DNA of 64,000 nt from RGIG5579 sp045602025 (GCA_045602025.1 JAZSAT010000023.1:21922-85921), one strand, 5' to 3'. Counted from the first letter of the stretch, positions 32,609-41,570 are shown. The notes: generated from the sequence alone by a model not told the origin. Made by a program: numbers and translations.

Positions 32609-33535
32609 TTGTCCATAGTACAGCAGATCAAAAGTCTCCTTTTTTCGTTGGAGGAAAAGGGTGCTTTTTCGAAAGATGAATATGAATTTTGCGAGAATTT
32701 CCCCTTGGCAAAGCTCACGACCTTTTGTACCGGCGGTCCCGCAGCTGTTTTGTTTCCCGAAAAGAAAGAGGTTTTATGTCACCTTTTTCCCCGTTTGATC
32801 GCGGAGAATATCCCGTATTTTATTCTTGGTAACGGCTCCAATGTGATCGCACTTGACGAGGGCTATCAGGGGCTTATTATATCCACCCTTCGATTAAAAA
32901 ATATGTCTGTTTCAAAAAATATCATTGAAGCAGATTGCGGTGCTTCACTGACCGGGGTTGCTTCTCTTGCACAGAAAAACGGTCTTTCGGGTATGGAGAA
33001 TCTTTTTGGTATTCCCGGTTCGGTAGGCGGTGCGGTGTTTATGAATGCCGGTGCGTACGGCGGTGAGTGCAAGGATGTGGTCTCGTCCGTTACGGTCTTA
33101 ACGCCAGAAGGTGAGATCAAGACTGTTCTTGGGGAAGATGCCGGGTTTGGATACCGTACCAGCCGCTTTGAAAAAAGCGGAGAGGTGATCCTTTCCGCCC
33201 GCTTTTCTCTTGCCCACGGTGACAAGGATGAGATCAAGGAAAAAATGGACGATTTTATGGGCCGAAGACTGGAAAAGCAGCCCTTGGATTTTCCCAGTGC
33301 AGGCAGCACCTTTAAACGCTATGAGGGAAGATTTACGGCGCAGATGATCGATGAAGCAGGCCTGAAGGGTGCCCGTGTGGGCGGTGCTATGGTCAGCGAA
33401 AAGCACGCAGGCTTTGTGATCAATTATGATTCGGCGAAAAGTGCGGATATTTTAAATTTGATCGATCATGTGAAAAAAGTAGTTTTTGAAAAAGAAGGCC
33501 TTCATATTCAGTGTGAGGTCCGTATCATTGAGTAA
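32609..33535 (+). CDS. murB: UDP-N-acetylenolpyruvoylglucosamine reductase MurB
   Basis: 308 residues. FAD enzyme that makes UDP-MurNAc. Motifs are 'TTFCTGGPAAVLFPEK', 'GNGSNVIALDEGYQG', 'GIPGSVGGAVFMNAGAYGGE', 'FGYRTSRF', 'PSAGSTFKR' (catalytic Ser) and the C-terminal Glu in 'QCEVRIIE'. The layout fits the shorter type II MurB. TTG 32609 is chosen: GGAGG lies six bases upstream and the ROK gene ends at 32606; the TTG at 32597 overlaps the ribosome binding site. Confidence 0.95.
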   Translation: MSIVQQIKSLLFSLEEKGAFSKDEYEFCENFPLAKLTTFCTGGPAAVLFPEKKEVLCHLFPRLIAENIPYFILGNGSNVIALDEGYQGLIISTLRLKNMSVSKNIIEADCGASLTGVASLAQKNGLSGMENLFGIPGSVGGAVFMNAGAYGGECKDVVSSVTVLTPEGEIKTVLGEDAGFGYRTSRFEKSGEVILSARFSLAHGDKDEIKEKMDDFMGRRLEKQPLDFPSAGSTFKRYEGRFTAQMIDEAGLKGARVGGAMVSEKHAGFVINYDSAKSADILNLIDHVKKVVFEKEGLHIQCEVRIIE

Positions 33536-33547
33536 TCGGAGTGAAAA

Positions 33548-34471
33548 ATGGAAAGCTTTTCTTCATCTGTGAAGGAATTTCTTTGTAAAAAGAGCTTTGA
33601 GGAACTTGGCTTTGGCGAAAAAGAAAAAGTAAAGTGGAAGGAGTGCTGCGGCATTTCCTTTCTTCGCAGTGTTTTCCTTTTTCTTGCGCAAAAAGAAGAC
33701 GGAAGGATCATTTTGTCTTCGGACCGAGAAAGCTTTCTTGAGATCTGTGCTTATCTTCTGATAAGGCACTTTGATACGGAAGCAACGGTCATGAAAAGGG
33801 AGCGGGGGAATCGCAAGGGGGCGATCTTATCCTTGCCCGAAGATGTGAAGGAAAAGGTTCTTTCTGCATCCCTTGATTTTCTGAACGACGCATGTGACCG
33901 TTGTCGGGTTTTATATGTTCGCGCCGCATTCCTTTCCTGCGGAACCATACTCGACCCGGAAAAGGGATATCACGCGGCTTTCCGTACACCTTGTGAGAAA
34001 GCAGCTGAGGAGCTTTCCTTTGTTTTGGATTCTTTTGGTATCGAAGCAAAAAGGGGAAGGGAAAAAAAGACCCATTTGGTATACCTGAAGGAAAGCGAAA
34101 AGATCGAAGATCTTCTTTCCGTTTTGGGCGCACAGAGGTTTTCCCTTGATCTGATGGATATGAGGGTAGAAAAAAGCATTCGTGCCAATACCAACCGCAG
34201 ACAAAATTTTGATAATGCCAATATGGCCCGTTCCATCAACGGTGCCCAAAGTGTTATTTCTGCGATTCGTTTTTTGGAAGAGGAAGAGGTTCTCGAGACT
34301 CTTTCCGAGCCTCTGCAAAAAGCGGCAAAATTAAGGCTTTCTCAGCCGGAGATCAGCCTTGCGGAGCTATGCCGCTATTCCGAAGAGGAGATCACAAAAT
34401 CGGGACTCAATCACAGATTGCAAAAGCTTATACTGATCGCTAACAAATTGAGAGAAGAAAAGGAAAATTGA
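33548..34471 (+). CDS. whiA: DNA-binding protein WhiA
   Basis: 307 residues with an N-terminal LAGLIDADG-like fold ('CCGISFLRSVFLFLAQ', 'AAFLSCGTILDPEKGYHAAF') and a C-terminal helix-turn-helix ('RANTNRRQNFDNANMARSI', 'ISLAELCRYSEEEITKSGLNHRL'). WhiA affects cell division and chromosome segregation in Firmicutes and sporulation in actinomycetes (family knowledge). The usual intervening genes rapZ and yvcK are absent between murB and whiA. Confidence 0.94.
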   Translation: MESFSSSVKEFLCKKSFEELGFGEKEKVKWKECCGISFLRSVFLFLAQKEDGRIILSSDRESFLEICAYLLIRHFDTEATVMKRERGNRKGAILSLPEDVKEKVLSASLDFLNDACDRCRVLYVRAAFLSCGTILDPEKGYHAAFRTPCEKAAEELSFVLDSFGIEAKRGREKKTHLVYLKESEKIEDLLSVLGAQRFSLDLMDMRVEKSIRANTNRRQNFDNANMARSINGAQSVISAIRFLEEEEVLETLSEPLQKAAKLRLSQPEISLAELCRYSEEEITKSGLNHRLQKLILIANKLREEKEN

Positions 34472-34472
34472 T

Positions 34473-35054
34473 ATGAAATCCAACGGAGATTTTTACGCAC
34501 TTTTGTTTCAGATGAAAAACATTACCCGCTGGGGACTTATGTATAATACGAGACCCGAGAATTTAAGTGAGCATTCTATGGAATGTGCCATTATCGCGCA
34601 CGCCTTGGCACTGATCGGTAACCGTCATTTCGATAAAAATTTCGATGCTACCAAGATCCTTTCTGCTGCGCTTTTTCACGATATGAACGAGGTCTTAACG
34701 GGAGATCTTCCTACGCCCATAAAATATTACAACGATAATATCAAGAACTCCTATAAGGAGATCGAAAAGATCAGCACAGAAAAAATGCTGTCTCTTCTGG
34801 ATGAAGAAACAGCAAGCGTTTATGCGGATCTTTTGTCTCTTTCTTTCGATGAAAAGAGAGTGATCAAGGGTGCAGATAAGCTTTGCGCTTATATTAAATG
34901 CCTAAAAGAAACCGAAAGGGGAAACAGAGAATTTTCCTCCGCTCTTTCTTACAATAAGAAAGCCTTAGCAGATCTTAAAATGCCCGAGGTGAACTATTTT
35001 CTGGAAAATTATATCGATTCTTTTACCAAAAATATCGACGAAGTTTCTTTGTAA
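34473..35054 (+). CDS. HD-domain 5'-nucleotidase, YfbR-like
   Basis: 193 residues. 'ITRWGLMYNTRPENLSEHSM', 'SAALFHDMNEVLTGDLPTP' and the Asp in 'KGADKLCAYIKCL' match YfbR-type metal-dependent HD hydrolases that dephosphorylate deoxynucleoside monophosphates. His in 'SEHS', the His-Asp pair in 'FHDMNE' and the later Asp form the metal site. It starts one base after whiA stops and ends at a strong hairpin. Confidence 0.9.
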   Translation: MKSNGDFYALLFQMKNITRWGLMYNTRPENLSEHSMECAIIAHALALIGNRHFDKNFDATKILSAALFHDMNEVLTGDLPTPIKYYNDNIKNSYKEIEKISTEKMLSLLDEETASVYADLLSLSFDEKRVIKGADKLCAYIKCLKETERGNREFSSALSYNKKALADLKMPEVNYFLENYIDSFTKNIDEVSL

Positions 35055-35059
35055 ATCAT

Positions 35060-35090
35060 AAAAGGATTTTGCCTTGGCAAAATCCTTTTA
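35060..35090. terminator. Bidirectional terminator between HD nucleotidase and FkbM genes
   Basis: Perfect 14 bp stem AAAAGGATTTTGCC/GGCAAAATCCTTTT with a two-base loop. The FkbM stop codon overlaps it. Confidence 0.8.
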
Positions 35091-36125
35091 TCTGCATACG
35101 AAATAAAAATGTGTGTCCCAAGCGGGAATGTAGGGAGTATGTCTGAGATATACCCTGTATTCCGGCAAGATCTTTTTCACCTGTAAGGGAATGGCAAAGA
35201 GATCCTCCGTTCTGTGATAGGCACTGATACAAAGAGAGGGGCGATGGCTTCGAATCAGATTTTCCGCGCCTTCAATCGCCTCCCTTTCCGCGCCCTCTAC
35301 ATCAAATTTGATAAAATCGGCGCACTGACAAAGAAGATCGGTTCGTCTGGCCTCCACACGGAGCTTCCCTTCCTCGGAAAGAGCCGCGCTTCTTCCGCTT
35401 TTTCCGTTAAATAAAAGGGTTTCGTTTTGATTCCAGGCGGCAAAGGGGAGAGGCTTGATATCGGGGATCTCCTTTGTGTTTTCAAGAAGCTTTTGGAAGG
35501 TTTTGGGATTTGGTTCCATAGCAAAAATTTTTCCGTGTTCGGGAAACAGATGGTGCCATTCCAGAACCGTATCCCCGTCGTATGCTCCCAAATCTACATA
35601 TACATCGCCTTTTTGAAAAGGAATCAGATTGAGAAGGTCCTTCACGCGATCGCTTTCGTTTTCCAAAAGGGGAGCGATTCTTCCTGTTAATTTGTATTCA
35701 ATGAGGTTCTGAAAAACCTTTTTCGACATTTCATCGGAAAGCATCTCTTCCACTGCCTGAATGGAGGAAAGGTTCTCTTCATAAAAAGCAGTGTCGAAAA
35801 GCCCTCCTCCGAACAGAGGTACCTCCGGTGCGTAAAGCTCAACCTCTTTGGAAAGGGATATGATCTTTTCCATCAGGTCATCGCGAAAAACACCGAAGGC
35901 GAGAAGAACGATCATACCGGGAAATTTTTCTTTTGCCCGGGATAAGGATATGATCTTGAAGCCGTGAACGGTTTTATCGCGCACATATTCATCGCTGGCA
36001 AAGATTCCGGAAATGGGAATCCTCTTTTCATGGCAGACAGATATGATCTTGTCGCACCCGTCTCCCATTCCGTAAATCAGAATTGGCTTTTTTGTATTTC
36101 GTAAATAAGTCCAGATATCTTGCAT
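35088..36125 (-). CDS. FkbM-family SAM-dependent methyltransferase
   Basis: 345 residues. An N-terminal Rossmann-like nucleotide-binding segment ('KPILIYGMGDGCDKII', about 12-110) resembles sugar-nucleotide-linked domains. The C-terminal FkbM methyltransferase (about 160-345) has 'GDVYVDLGAYDGDTVLEW', 'KIFAMEPNPKTFQKL' and 'DFIKFDVEGAEREAIEGAE'. Such two-domain proteins usually methylate surface glycans. The ATG 36125 has a GAGGTG site. It is a lone gene diverging from tmcAL over 63 bp. Confidence 0.9.
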   Translation of the reverse strand: MQDIWTYLRNTKKPILIYGMGDGCDKIISVCHEKRIPISGIFASDEYVRDKTVHGFKIISLSRAKEKFPGMIVLLAFGVFRDDLMEKIISLSKEVELYAPEVPLFGGGLFDTAFYEENLSSIQAVEEMLSDEMSKKVFQNLIEYKLTGRIAPLLENESDRVKDLLNLIPFQKGDVYVDLGAYDGDTVLEWHHLFPEHGKIFAMEPNPKTFQKLLENTKEIPDIKPLPFAAWNQNETLLFNGKSGRSAALSEEGKLRVEARRTDLLCQCADFIKFDVEGAEREAIEGAENLIRSHRPSLCISAYHRTEDLFAIPLQVKKILPEYRVYLRHTPYIPAWDTHFYFVCR

Positions 36126-36188
36126 TTTTCACCTCGATCATCTTTCAACCACTATACCATAAACAAAGAAAAAAGTAAAGGAGCAGCT

Positions 36189-37385
36189 ATGGAAAAAGCC
36201 GTCGGAATCATCTGCGAATTCAATCCCTTCCATTTCGGTCACAAGCATCTTCTGGCCGAAGTGAAAAAAGCCTTTCCCGCAAAGGGGATCGTTTGCGTGA
36301 TGAGCGGAAATTTTGTGCAAAGAGGCTCCTTTGCCATTATGGAAAAGTACAAAAGAGCAGAGGCGGCACTTTCATTGGGTGCGGATCTTGTTTTGGAATT
36401 GCCCTTTCCGTTTTCCGCCCTTTCTGCGGAAAGCTTTGCGAAATCTGCCGTTTCCATTCTCTCTCGTATCGGCATTTGCGATACTATTGCGTTCGGCTCT
36501 GAAATTGAGAATGAAAAAGAGCTTCATATTTGCGCTGGAAATCTTCTTTCTCAAAAATTCCAAGCTGCATTTTCCGCTGCACTGAAGGAAAACAAAGGAG
36601 TGGGCTTTCCTCTTTTGCGGGAAAGGGTCTATACCGAGCTTTTCGGCAAAACCGACATTCTTTCTTCTCCCAATGCTTCTCTTGGTGTAGAGTATCTTTT
36701 AGCTACCCGTTCTTTCAAGGCAGATCTTTCTCCCTTTGTTGTAGAAAGAAAAGGGGAGACCATTACCTCACAAAAGACCGAAGGAGAGTTTCTCTCTGCC
36801 ACCGCTTTGAGAAAAATGGTGGAAAACAGCGAAAGCCTGAAGGCGTATGTTCCCGATGAAGTTTTGTTACTGATCGAAAAAGAAACTGCCGCCGGCCGTT
36901 TTCCTGTCTTTACGAAAACCTTATCGCCCATTCTTTTCTATTTGCTGAAAACAAAAGACAGAAAAGAGCTTTCCTCTTACTATGGTTTTTCTGCGCTTTG
37001 TGACCGAGCAAAGCATTTTGCAGGCGAAAGCCGTGATCTTGAGGATCTGGTAGAAAAAATGAAAAATGCCACCTTTACCGATTCCAGAATCCGAAGAGGC
37101 CTTCTTGCTCTTTTATGCAACATACCTCGCTTTGCGGAAAAGGAAATGCCTTCTTTCTCCATGGTTCTCGGTGCCAATGAAAAGGGGAGAGAAATGCTTT
37201 CCGAAATGAAAAAGGCATCTTGTATCCCTGTTTTCACAAAGCCTGCTCACGCACTCCAAAGTAAAGACCCTGTTGTAAAAAAGCAGTTTTCAAGAGAAGC
37301 CATGGCTGATGAGATCTATGCAATGGCCTTTCCCGTAAATCAGGGAGAAGCCTATTTCTTGAAAAAGAGCCCTGTTATATTTTAG
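36189..37385 (+). CDS. tmcAL: tRNA(Met) cytidine acetate ligase TmcAL (YlbM family)
   Basis: 398 residues. The N-terminal nucleotidyltransferase-like motif 'GIICEFNPFHFGHKHLL' (HxGH) with 'VMSGNFVQRGSFAIMEK' and 'LVLELPFPFSALSAESFA' identifies TmcAL, which acetylates C34 of elongator tRNA-Met using acetate and ATP. The C-terminal 'ATFTDSRIRRGLLALLCNIP' is also typical. The start ATG 36189 follows AAAGGAG; the upstream in-frame extension overlaps the divergent FkbM gene and is unlikely. Confidence 0.93.
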   Translation: MEKAVGIICEFNPFHFGHKHLLAEVKKAFPAKGIVCVMSGNFVQRGSFAIMEKYKRAEAALSLGADLVLELPFPFSALSAESFAKSAVSILSRIGICDTIAFGSEIENEKELHICAGNLLSQKFQAAFSAALKENKGVGFPLLRERVYTELFGKTDILSSPNASLGVEYLLATRSFKADLSPFVVERKGETITSQKTEGEFLSATALRKMVENSESLKAYVPDEVLLLIEKETAAGRFPVFTKTLSPILFYLLKTKDRKELSSYYGFSALCDRAKHFAGESRDLEDLVEKMKNATFTDSRIRRGLLALLCNIPRFAEKEMPSFSMVLGANEKGREMLSEMKKASCIPVFTKPAHALQSKDPVVKKQFSREAMADEIYAMAFPVNQGEAYFLKKSPVIF

Positions 37386-37418
37386 TCTTTTTTAAAAAAA
37401 TTGGCTCGTTGTCGATTC

Positions 37419-37447
37419 TTGACTTGATAGGGCACTTATGATAAAAT
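37419..37447 (+). promoter_or_regulatory. Promoter of the dockerin-cohesin pair
   Basis: TTGACT (37419-37424), 17 bp, TAAAAT (37442-37447) with extended -10 TGA, about 45 bp before the start. Confidence 0.8.
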
Positions 37448-37491
37448 ATTCTTGTTTTGTGACGACGATTTTTAGAAAGGAAGAAGTGAAA

Positions 37492-39522
37492 ATGAAAAAG
37501 CAGCTTCATCGCAGTATGATGCGTATTTTGTCATATCTTCTTTGCTTATTGCTTCTTTTTACCCAGTTTTCATTCATCGCTTTTGCCGAAGAAACCAAAA
37601 ACGGAACGGTGAATGGTTCTCTTGTTAATATTCGGACTGGCCCCAGTACTTCTCATAATAAGACAGGAATTCAATTGAATCCGGGAGATCCCGTTACTAT
37701 TCTTGGCGAACATGCGGACGATGCCGGTGGATCAATTCCTTGGTATCAGATTTCTTTTACATACAATGGTTCACAGCAAAACGGCTATATTCGAAGCGAT
37801 TTTGTAACGATCAATGCTCCCTCCAATGTTCCGGTTGTGGAAAACAAGGATTTTGAGGCTCAGCTTGCGGCCTTTCCCGAAAGCTATAAGGAGGCCTTAA
37901 GAGCCCTTCACGCCATCCACCCTTCCTGGAACTTTGAGGCTGTGGATACGGGCCTTGACTGGACCTTTGTTCAGGAAAAGGAAAACCGTCTCGGTTGGAG
38001 TTATATCAACGACGGTATTATTTCTCACTATTCGACAGCTCCCGGTTCCTACGATTGGGAAACAGATGTGTATGATGTAAAAGAAGGCTCCAATTGGTAT
38101 CAGGCGCACCCCGATGTGGTTGCTTACTATATGGATCCCCGCAATTTCTTAAACGAAAACGATCTTTTTCAGTTTGAAAAGCTCGCGTTTTCTTCTCCCA
38201 CCCAAACGGAAGAAGCAATTGCTGCAATGCTTGTAGGAACCTTTATGGAAGGAAAGACTACTTCCAATAGCGAAGGAGCACAGATCTCCTATGCAAGAGC
38301 GTTTTTAGATGCCGCATCTCAGTATAATGTCAGTGCATTCCACTTGGTTACCCGCTGTATTCAGGAGGTGGGAAGAGCCGGTTCCGCCTGTGCTCACGGA
38401 ACCTATCCCGGCTATGAAAACTTTTATAATTTCTTCAACATCGGTGCGCACAACGGAGCGGAAGCCGGAATGATCTATGCAAGAGATCACGGCTGGAATA
38501 CTCCCTATGCGGCAATCATGGCAGGAGGATCCTTTATCAGCTCCGACTATATTGCAAGAGGTCAGAATACTCCTTATTTTCAAAAATATAATGTAATTGA
38601 AAAGCACAATGTTGCCGGTCATCAATATATGACCAATGTAGTTGCGGCTCTCAGCGAGGGGCGCATTCAGCGAAAGGGCTATGTTCAGAACGGTTTAATT
38701 GAAAGTGCATTTACCTTCCGCATTCCCTTCTTTTCGAATATGCCCGCAACTTGCCCGATGCCCGCTGCTGCGGGAAGTCCCAATAATTTTTTGAAGCATC
38801 TGGCGGTGGAAGGGTATTCTTTGACCCCCACCTTTGATTTCTATGACTCCTTGCGAAACGGCGTTTCCGATTATTCCCTTGTGATCGAGGGTGATGTTCC
38901 CACGGTAAATATTTCTGCCTTTGCCGTTAGCTCTTCTGCAAAGCTGATCGGAAATGTAGGAAATATTCCCATTGCAACCGGAAAGAACGATGTACGCATT
39001 GTTTGTATTGCTGCAAACGGTGCTTCCAGAATATATACCATTCATATTGAGCTGAAGGGCCAGGGCTCGGCTGAAGGACCTCCCGAGGTTGATTTTACAC
39101 CCGGTCCCGGCGGTTGGAATCCTCCCTATGCGATCCGTGGAACGAACCTTTCCGGCATTGCGCCCGGTACCGATTCCGGAGCGTTTTTGGCATCCCTCGG
39201 TGTTTACGGCTCTGCTTCGGCGAGCCTTACCGATGAAAACGGAAGTCCTGTTTCCGGTACGATGCGAACGGGAATGTATCTGAACTACTTTGACGGCAGC
39301 TATATGTCAAAGTATAGAATCGTCGTTTACGGTGATATTAACGGGGATTCTGTGATCGATGCCATTGATCTGCTTTTGATCCGAAAGAATTTGCTTGGGC
39401 TCACTACGCCTTCCGAAGCCTTCCGAGCAGCTTCCGATGTAAATCACGACGGTGCGGTTGATGCGATCGATCTCCTCCTTGTAAGGAAGCAATTGCTTGG
39501 ACTTTATTCCATAACACAGTAA
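37492..39522 (+). CDS. Secreted SH3b-glucosaminidase with C-terminal type I dockerin
   Basis: 676 residues. Signal peptide (about 1-33, ending AFAEE); bacterial SH3 domain (about 37-110, 'GSLVNIRTGPSTSHNK'); glucosaminidase domain (about 115-420) with 'FHLVTRCIQEVGRAGS', whose Glu is the likely catalytic acid, and 'NFYNFFNIGAHNG'; a beta-sandwich region; and a dockerin (nt about 39328-39519) with two calcium loops, 'GDINGDSVIDAIDLLLIRK' and 'DVNHDGAVDAIDLLLVRK'. It should hydrolyse peptidoglycan glycan strands outside the cell and be docked by a cohesin. The next gene encodes a membrane-anchored cohesin protein 13 bp downstream. The ATG follows GGAAG; the upstream in-frame ATG lies within the promoter. 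Confidence 0.9.
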   Translation: MKKQLHRSMMRILSYLLCLLLLFTQFSFIAFAEETKNGTVNGSLVNIRTGPSTSHNKTGIQLNPGDPVTILGEHADDAGGSIPWYQISFTYNGSQQNGYIRSDFVTINAPSNVPVVENKDFEAQLAAFPESYKEALRALHAIHPSWNFEAVDTGLDWTFVQEKENRLGWSYINDGIISHYSTAPGSYDWETDVYDVKEGSNWYQAHPDVVAYYMDPRNFLNENDLFQFEKLAFSSPTQTEEAIAAMLVGTFMEGKTTSNSEGAQISYARAFLDAASQYNVSAFHLVTRCIQEVGRAGSACAHGTYPGYENFYNFFNIGAHNGAEAGMIYARDHGWNTPYAAIMAGGSFISSDYIARGQNTPYFQKYNVIEKHNVAGHQYMTNVVAALSEGRIQRKGYVQNGLIESAFTFRIPFFSNMPATCPMPAAAGSPNNFLKHLAVEGYSLTPTFDFYDSLRNGVSDYSLVIEGDVPTVNISAFAVSSSAKLIGNVGNIPIATGKNDVRIVCIAANGASRIYTIHIELKGQGSAEGPPEVDFTPGPGGWNPPYAIRGTNLSGIAPGTDSGAFLASLGVYGSASASLTDENGSPVSGTMRTGMYLNYFDGSYMSKYRIVVYGDINGDSVIDAIDLLLIRKNLLGLTTPSEAFRAASDVNHDGAVDAIDLLLVRKQLLGLYSITQ

Positions 39523-39535
39523 AAGAGGTGTTACA

Positions 39536-41140
39536 ATGAAATTTAAGAAGATCATATCTGTTTTTCTTGCAGCAGCAGTGACCTTGTCCTTGCTTACTCT
39601 TTGTGTGTCTGCTGCCTCTGCAAGCTTTTCACTTTCCGGCCCCGGTTCTGTAACCGTAGGAAGCCAAGTGAAGGTTACGGTGAGCCTGAAGGGATCGGAA
39701 AAGATCGGTTCTTGGAGATTTTCTTTGAATTACGACCCTGCCGCTCTTGAATATGTTTCCGGAGCAGATAGCGGCGGTGGCGGTGCGGTCCTGTTCGCGG
39801 ATTCCAGTGACGGCGTCTCATCCTTGTCCAAAACGGTCGTTTTCCGTGCAAGAAGAATCGGATCGGTAACGGTTTCAGTGGGCGGGGCACAGGTTGTAGG
39901 CTTTGATTCTGCTTCCAATATGGGCGCAAATGCTCCTTCTAAAAAGATCAATATCGTAGCAGCACCTACCTTATCTGCAGAGAACAATCTTTCTGCTCTC
40001 ACCATAGCAGAGGGAGCGTTTGAACCTGCGTTCGATGCAAAAAATACCTCCTACACAATGACGGTACCGTTTGAGGTAGCAGCCCTTACGGTTTCCGCTA
40101 CCCCCAAGGACGGCAAGGCAAGCGTTGCCGTGACCGGAGCAGAAGCCCTTGTAGTAGGTGAAAATAAGGTAAATGTTACCGTAACTGCCGAAAACGGAAA
40201 AGCAAAGACTTATACCGTTACCGTAATCAGGCAGGAGTCTGAGCTTGCAGGTGTGACTGCGGAGGTTGGCGGAACAACTTATTCGGTTGCTTACGATCCT
40301 GCTACCTTGCAGATTCCTGTAGGCTTTACACCCTCTACCGCACAGCTTGGTGAAAAGAAGATCCTTACCTATACTTCTCCTAAGGAGTCGGTATCCATTG
40401 CATACCTTTATACAGAAAGTGACGGCGCGTGGTATGTATTCGATCAGGAAGGACAGAACTTTAAAACCTTCCAGACCTTGACCGGTGCAGCAAATACAGT
40501 TGTGGTCCTGGAGCCGAAGAAAAATGTTGAGATCCCCAAAGGCTTTATTCCGAAAAGCATTACAGTAGGGGAGCAAGCTTTCCCCGGTTATCAGGCTTCT
40601 AACTCCGAAGATGCAAAAATGTATCTTGTTTACGGAATGGCTTCTGACGGAACCGTTGGCTTTTTCTTCTATGATGCAACCTACAACACCTTTACTTCCT
40701 ACTTCGTTCCCGAAGATCCGGAGCAAAAGGATGCAGTCAAAGAAGCAATGGCTCTTTCCAATCTTTTGGATGATTCTGAAAAGAAAGCGGACCGAATGGA
40801 GATTATTGCTCTTGCGGTGGGAGTTTTGGCCGCGCTGCTGTTGATCGGTTTGATCATTTCTCTTGCAACGAGAAAGAAGAGTAAGAAATCAGAGCCGGAT
40901 GAAAGAATCAGTTCGGTTTCTGAACAGGGAGAATCCGACGAACCTGATCTTTTTAAAGCTTTGGAAGAAGAAAGACAAGTAAAAGAAATGCTTGACAAGT
41001 CCTTGGATGAAGACGATGTCGGCCTTGTTTTTGAAGAGAAAAATGAAACGGAAGAAACCATCGGTGATCTTCCCATACAAAAGAAAAAGATCCGCAAAGC
41101 AAAAAGAACATTTTCGGAAATTGGAAAAAAGGATGAATAA
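39536..41140 (+). CDS. Membrane-anchored cohesin-domain scaffold protein
   Basis: 534 residues. Signal peptide (about 1-25). Cohesin-like domain about 26-140: 'GSVTVGSQVKVTVSLKGSEK', 'WRFSLNYDPAALEYVSG', 'TVVFRARRIGSVTVSVGG'. A cadherin-like beta-sandwich follows (about 142-235, 'LSALTIAEGAFEPAFD', 'NTSYTMTVPFEVAALTVSA'), then a further beta domain, a transmembrane helix (about 421-443) and a charged cytosolic tail of roughly 90 residues ending in Lys-rich sequence. It would hold dockerin proteins, such as the preceding glucosaminidase, at the membrane. The AGAGGTG site and 13 bp gap place it in the same operon. Confidence 0.88.
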   Translation: MKFKKIISVFLAAAVTLSLLTLCVSAASASFSLSGPGSVTVGSQVKVTVSLKGSEKIGSWRFSLNYDPAALEYVSGADSGGGGAVLFADSSDGVSSLSKTVVFRARRIGSVTVSVGGAQVVGFDSASNMGANAPSKKINIVAAPTLSAENNLSALTIAEGAFEPAFDAKNTSYTMTVPFEVAALTVSATPKDGKASVAVTGAEALVVGENKVNVTVTAENGKAKTYTVTVIRQESELAGVTAEVGGTTYSVAYDPATLQIPVGFTPSTAQLGEKKILTYTSPKESVSIAYLYTESDGAWYVFDQEGQNFKTFQTLTGAANTVVVLEPKKNVEIPKGFIPKSITVGEQAFPGYQASNSEDAKMYLVYGMASDGTVGFFFYDATYNTFTSYFVPEDPEQKDAVKEAMALSNLLDDSEKKADRMEIIALAVGVLAALLLIGLIISLATRKKSKKSEPDERISSVSEQGESDEPDLFKALEEERQVKEMLDKSLDEDDVGLVFEEKNETEETIGDLPIQKKKIRKAKRTFSEIGKKDE

Positions 41141-41147
41141 ATAAAAG

Positions 41148-41185
41148 AAAGGGAGCACCGAAATCATATCGGTGTTCCTTTTTTT
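41148..41185 (+). terminator. Terminator of the dockerin-cohesin operon
   Basis: AAAGGGAGCACCGA pairs with TCGGTGTTCCTTT (two G-U pairs) around a 7 nt loop, followed by T5. Confidence 0.8.
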
Positions 41186-41227
41186 GAAAAAAGATGAAAA
41201 AAAGAATAAAAAAATCGAAAAAACCTC

Positions 41228-41256
41228 TTGACAAGTTCGTTTTTTGATGCTATTAT
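41228..41256 (+). promoter_or_regulatory. Promoter of the tRNA cluster
   Basis: TTGACA (41228-41233), 17 bp, TATTAT (41251-41256), about 25 bp before the first tRNA. Confidence 0.75.
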
Positions 41257-41281
41257 AACAGGGTCGCAGCGAGAGGGATTT

Positions 41282-41357
41282 GCCTCTGTAGCTCAGTTGG
41301 TAGAGCAGGGGACTGAAAATCCCCGTGTCGTTGGTTCGATTCCGACCGGAGGCACCA
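41282..41357 (+). tRNA. tRNA-Phe (GAA)
   Basis: Complete cloverleaf with D arm GCTC/GAGC, anticodon stem GGGGA/TCCCC with loop CTGAAAA (anticodon GAA), T arm with GGTTCGATTCC, acceptor GCCTCTG/CGGAGGC (one G-U), and an encoded CCA. Confidence 0.97.
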
Positions 41358-41376
41358 CTTACTGCAAATACAATTT

Positions 41377-41452
41377 GCGGATTTAGCTCATTTGGTAGAG
41401 CGCGACCTTGCCAAGGTCGAGGTGGCGGGTTCGAGCCCCGTAATCCGCTCCA
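41377..41452 (+). tRNA. tRNA-Gly (GCC)
   Basis: Acceptor GCGGATT/AATCCGC, anticodon stem CGACC/GGTCG with loop TTGCCAA (anticodon GCC), T loop TTCGAGC and an encoded CCA. 76 nt. Confidence 0.97.
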
Positions 41453-41455
41453 CAT

Positions 41456-41531
41456 GGAAGCTTAGCTCAGCTGGGAGAGCATCTGCCTTACAAGCAGAGG
41501 GTCATAGGTTCGAGCCCTATAGTTTCCACCA
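41456..41531 (+). tRNA. tRNA-Val (TAC)
   Basis: Acceptor GGAAGCT/AGTTTCC, anticodon stem TCTGC/GCAGA with loop CTTACAA (anticodon TAC), T loop TTCGAGC and an encoded CCA. It begins four bases after tRNA-Gly. Confidence 0.97.
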
Positions 41532-41532
41532 C

Positions 41533-41563
41533 ATTGCTCGGATCGATTTTCGTTCCGAGCAAT
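41533..41563 (+). other. Intergenic hairpin inside the tRNA cluster
   Basis: Perfect 10 bp stem ATTGCTCGGA/TCCGAGCAAT with an 11 nt loop, between tRNA-Val and tRNA-Asp. No T run follows, so it is more likely an RNA-processing or stability element than a terminator. Confidence 0.55.
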
Positions 41564-41570
41564 TATAAAC

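Noticed and set aside
40889..41455. 188-codon minus-strand ORF
   Set aside because: It runs through two tRNA genes and the 3' part of the cohesin gene.
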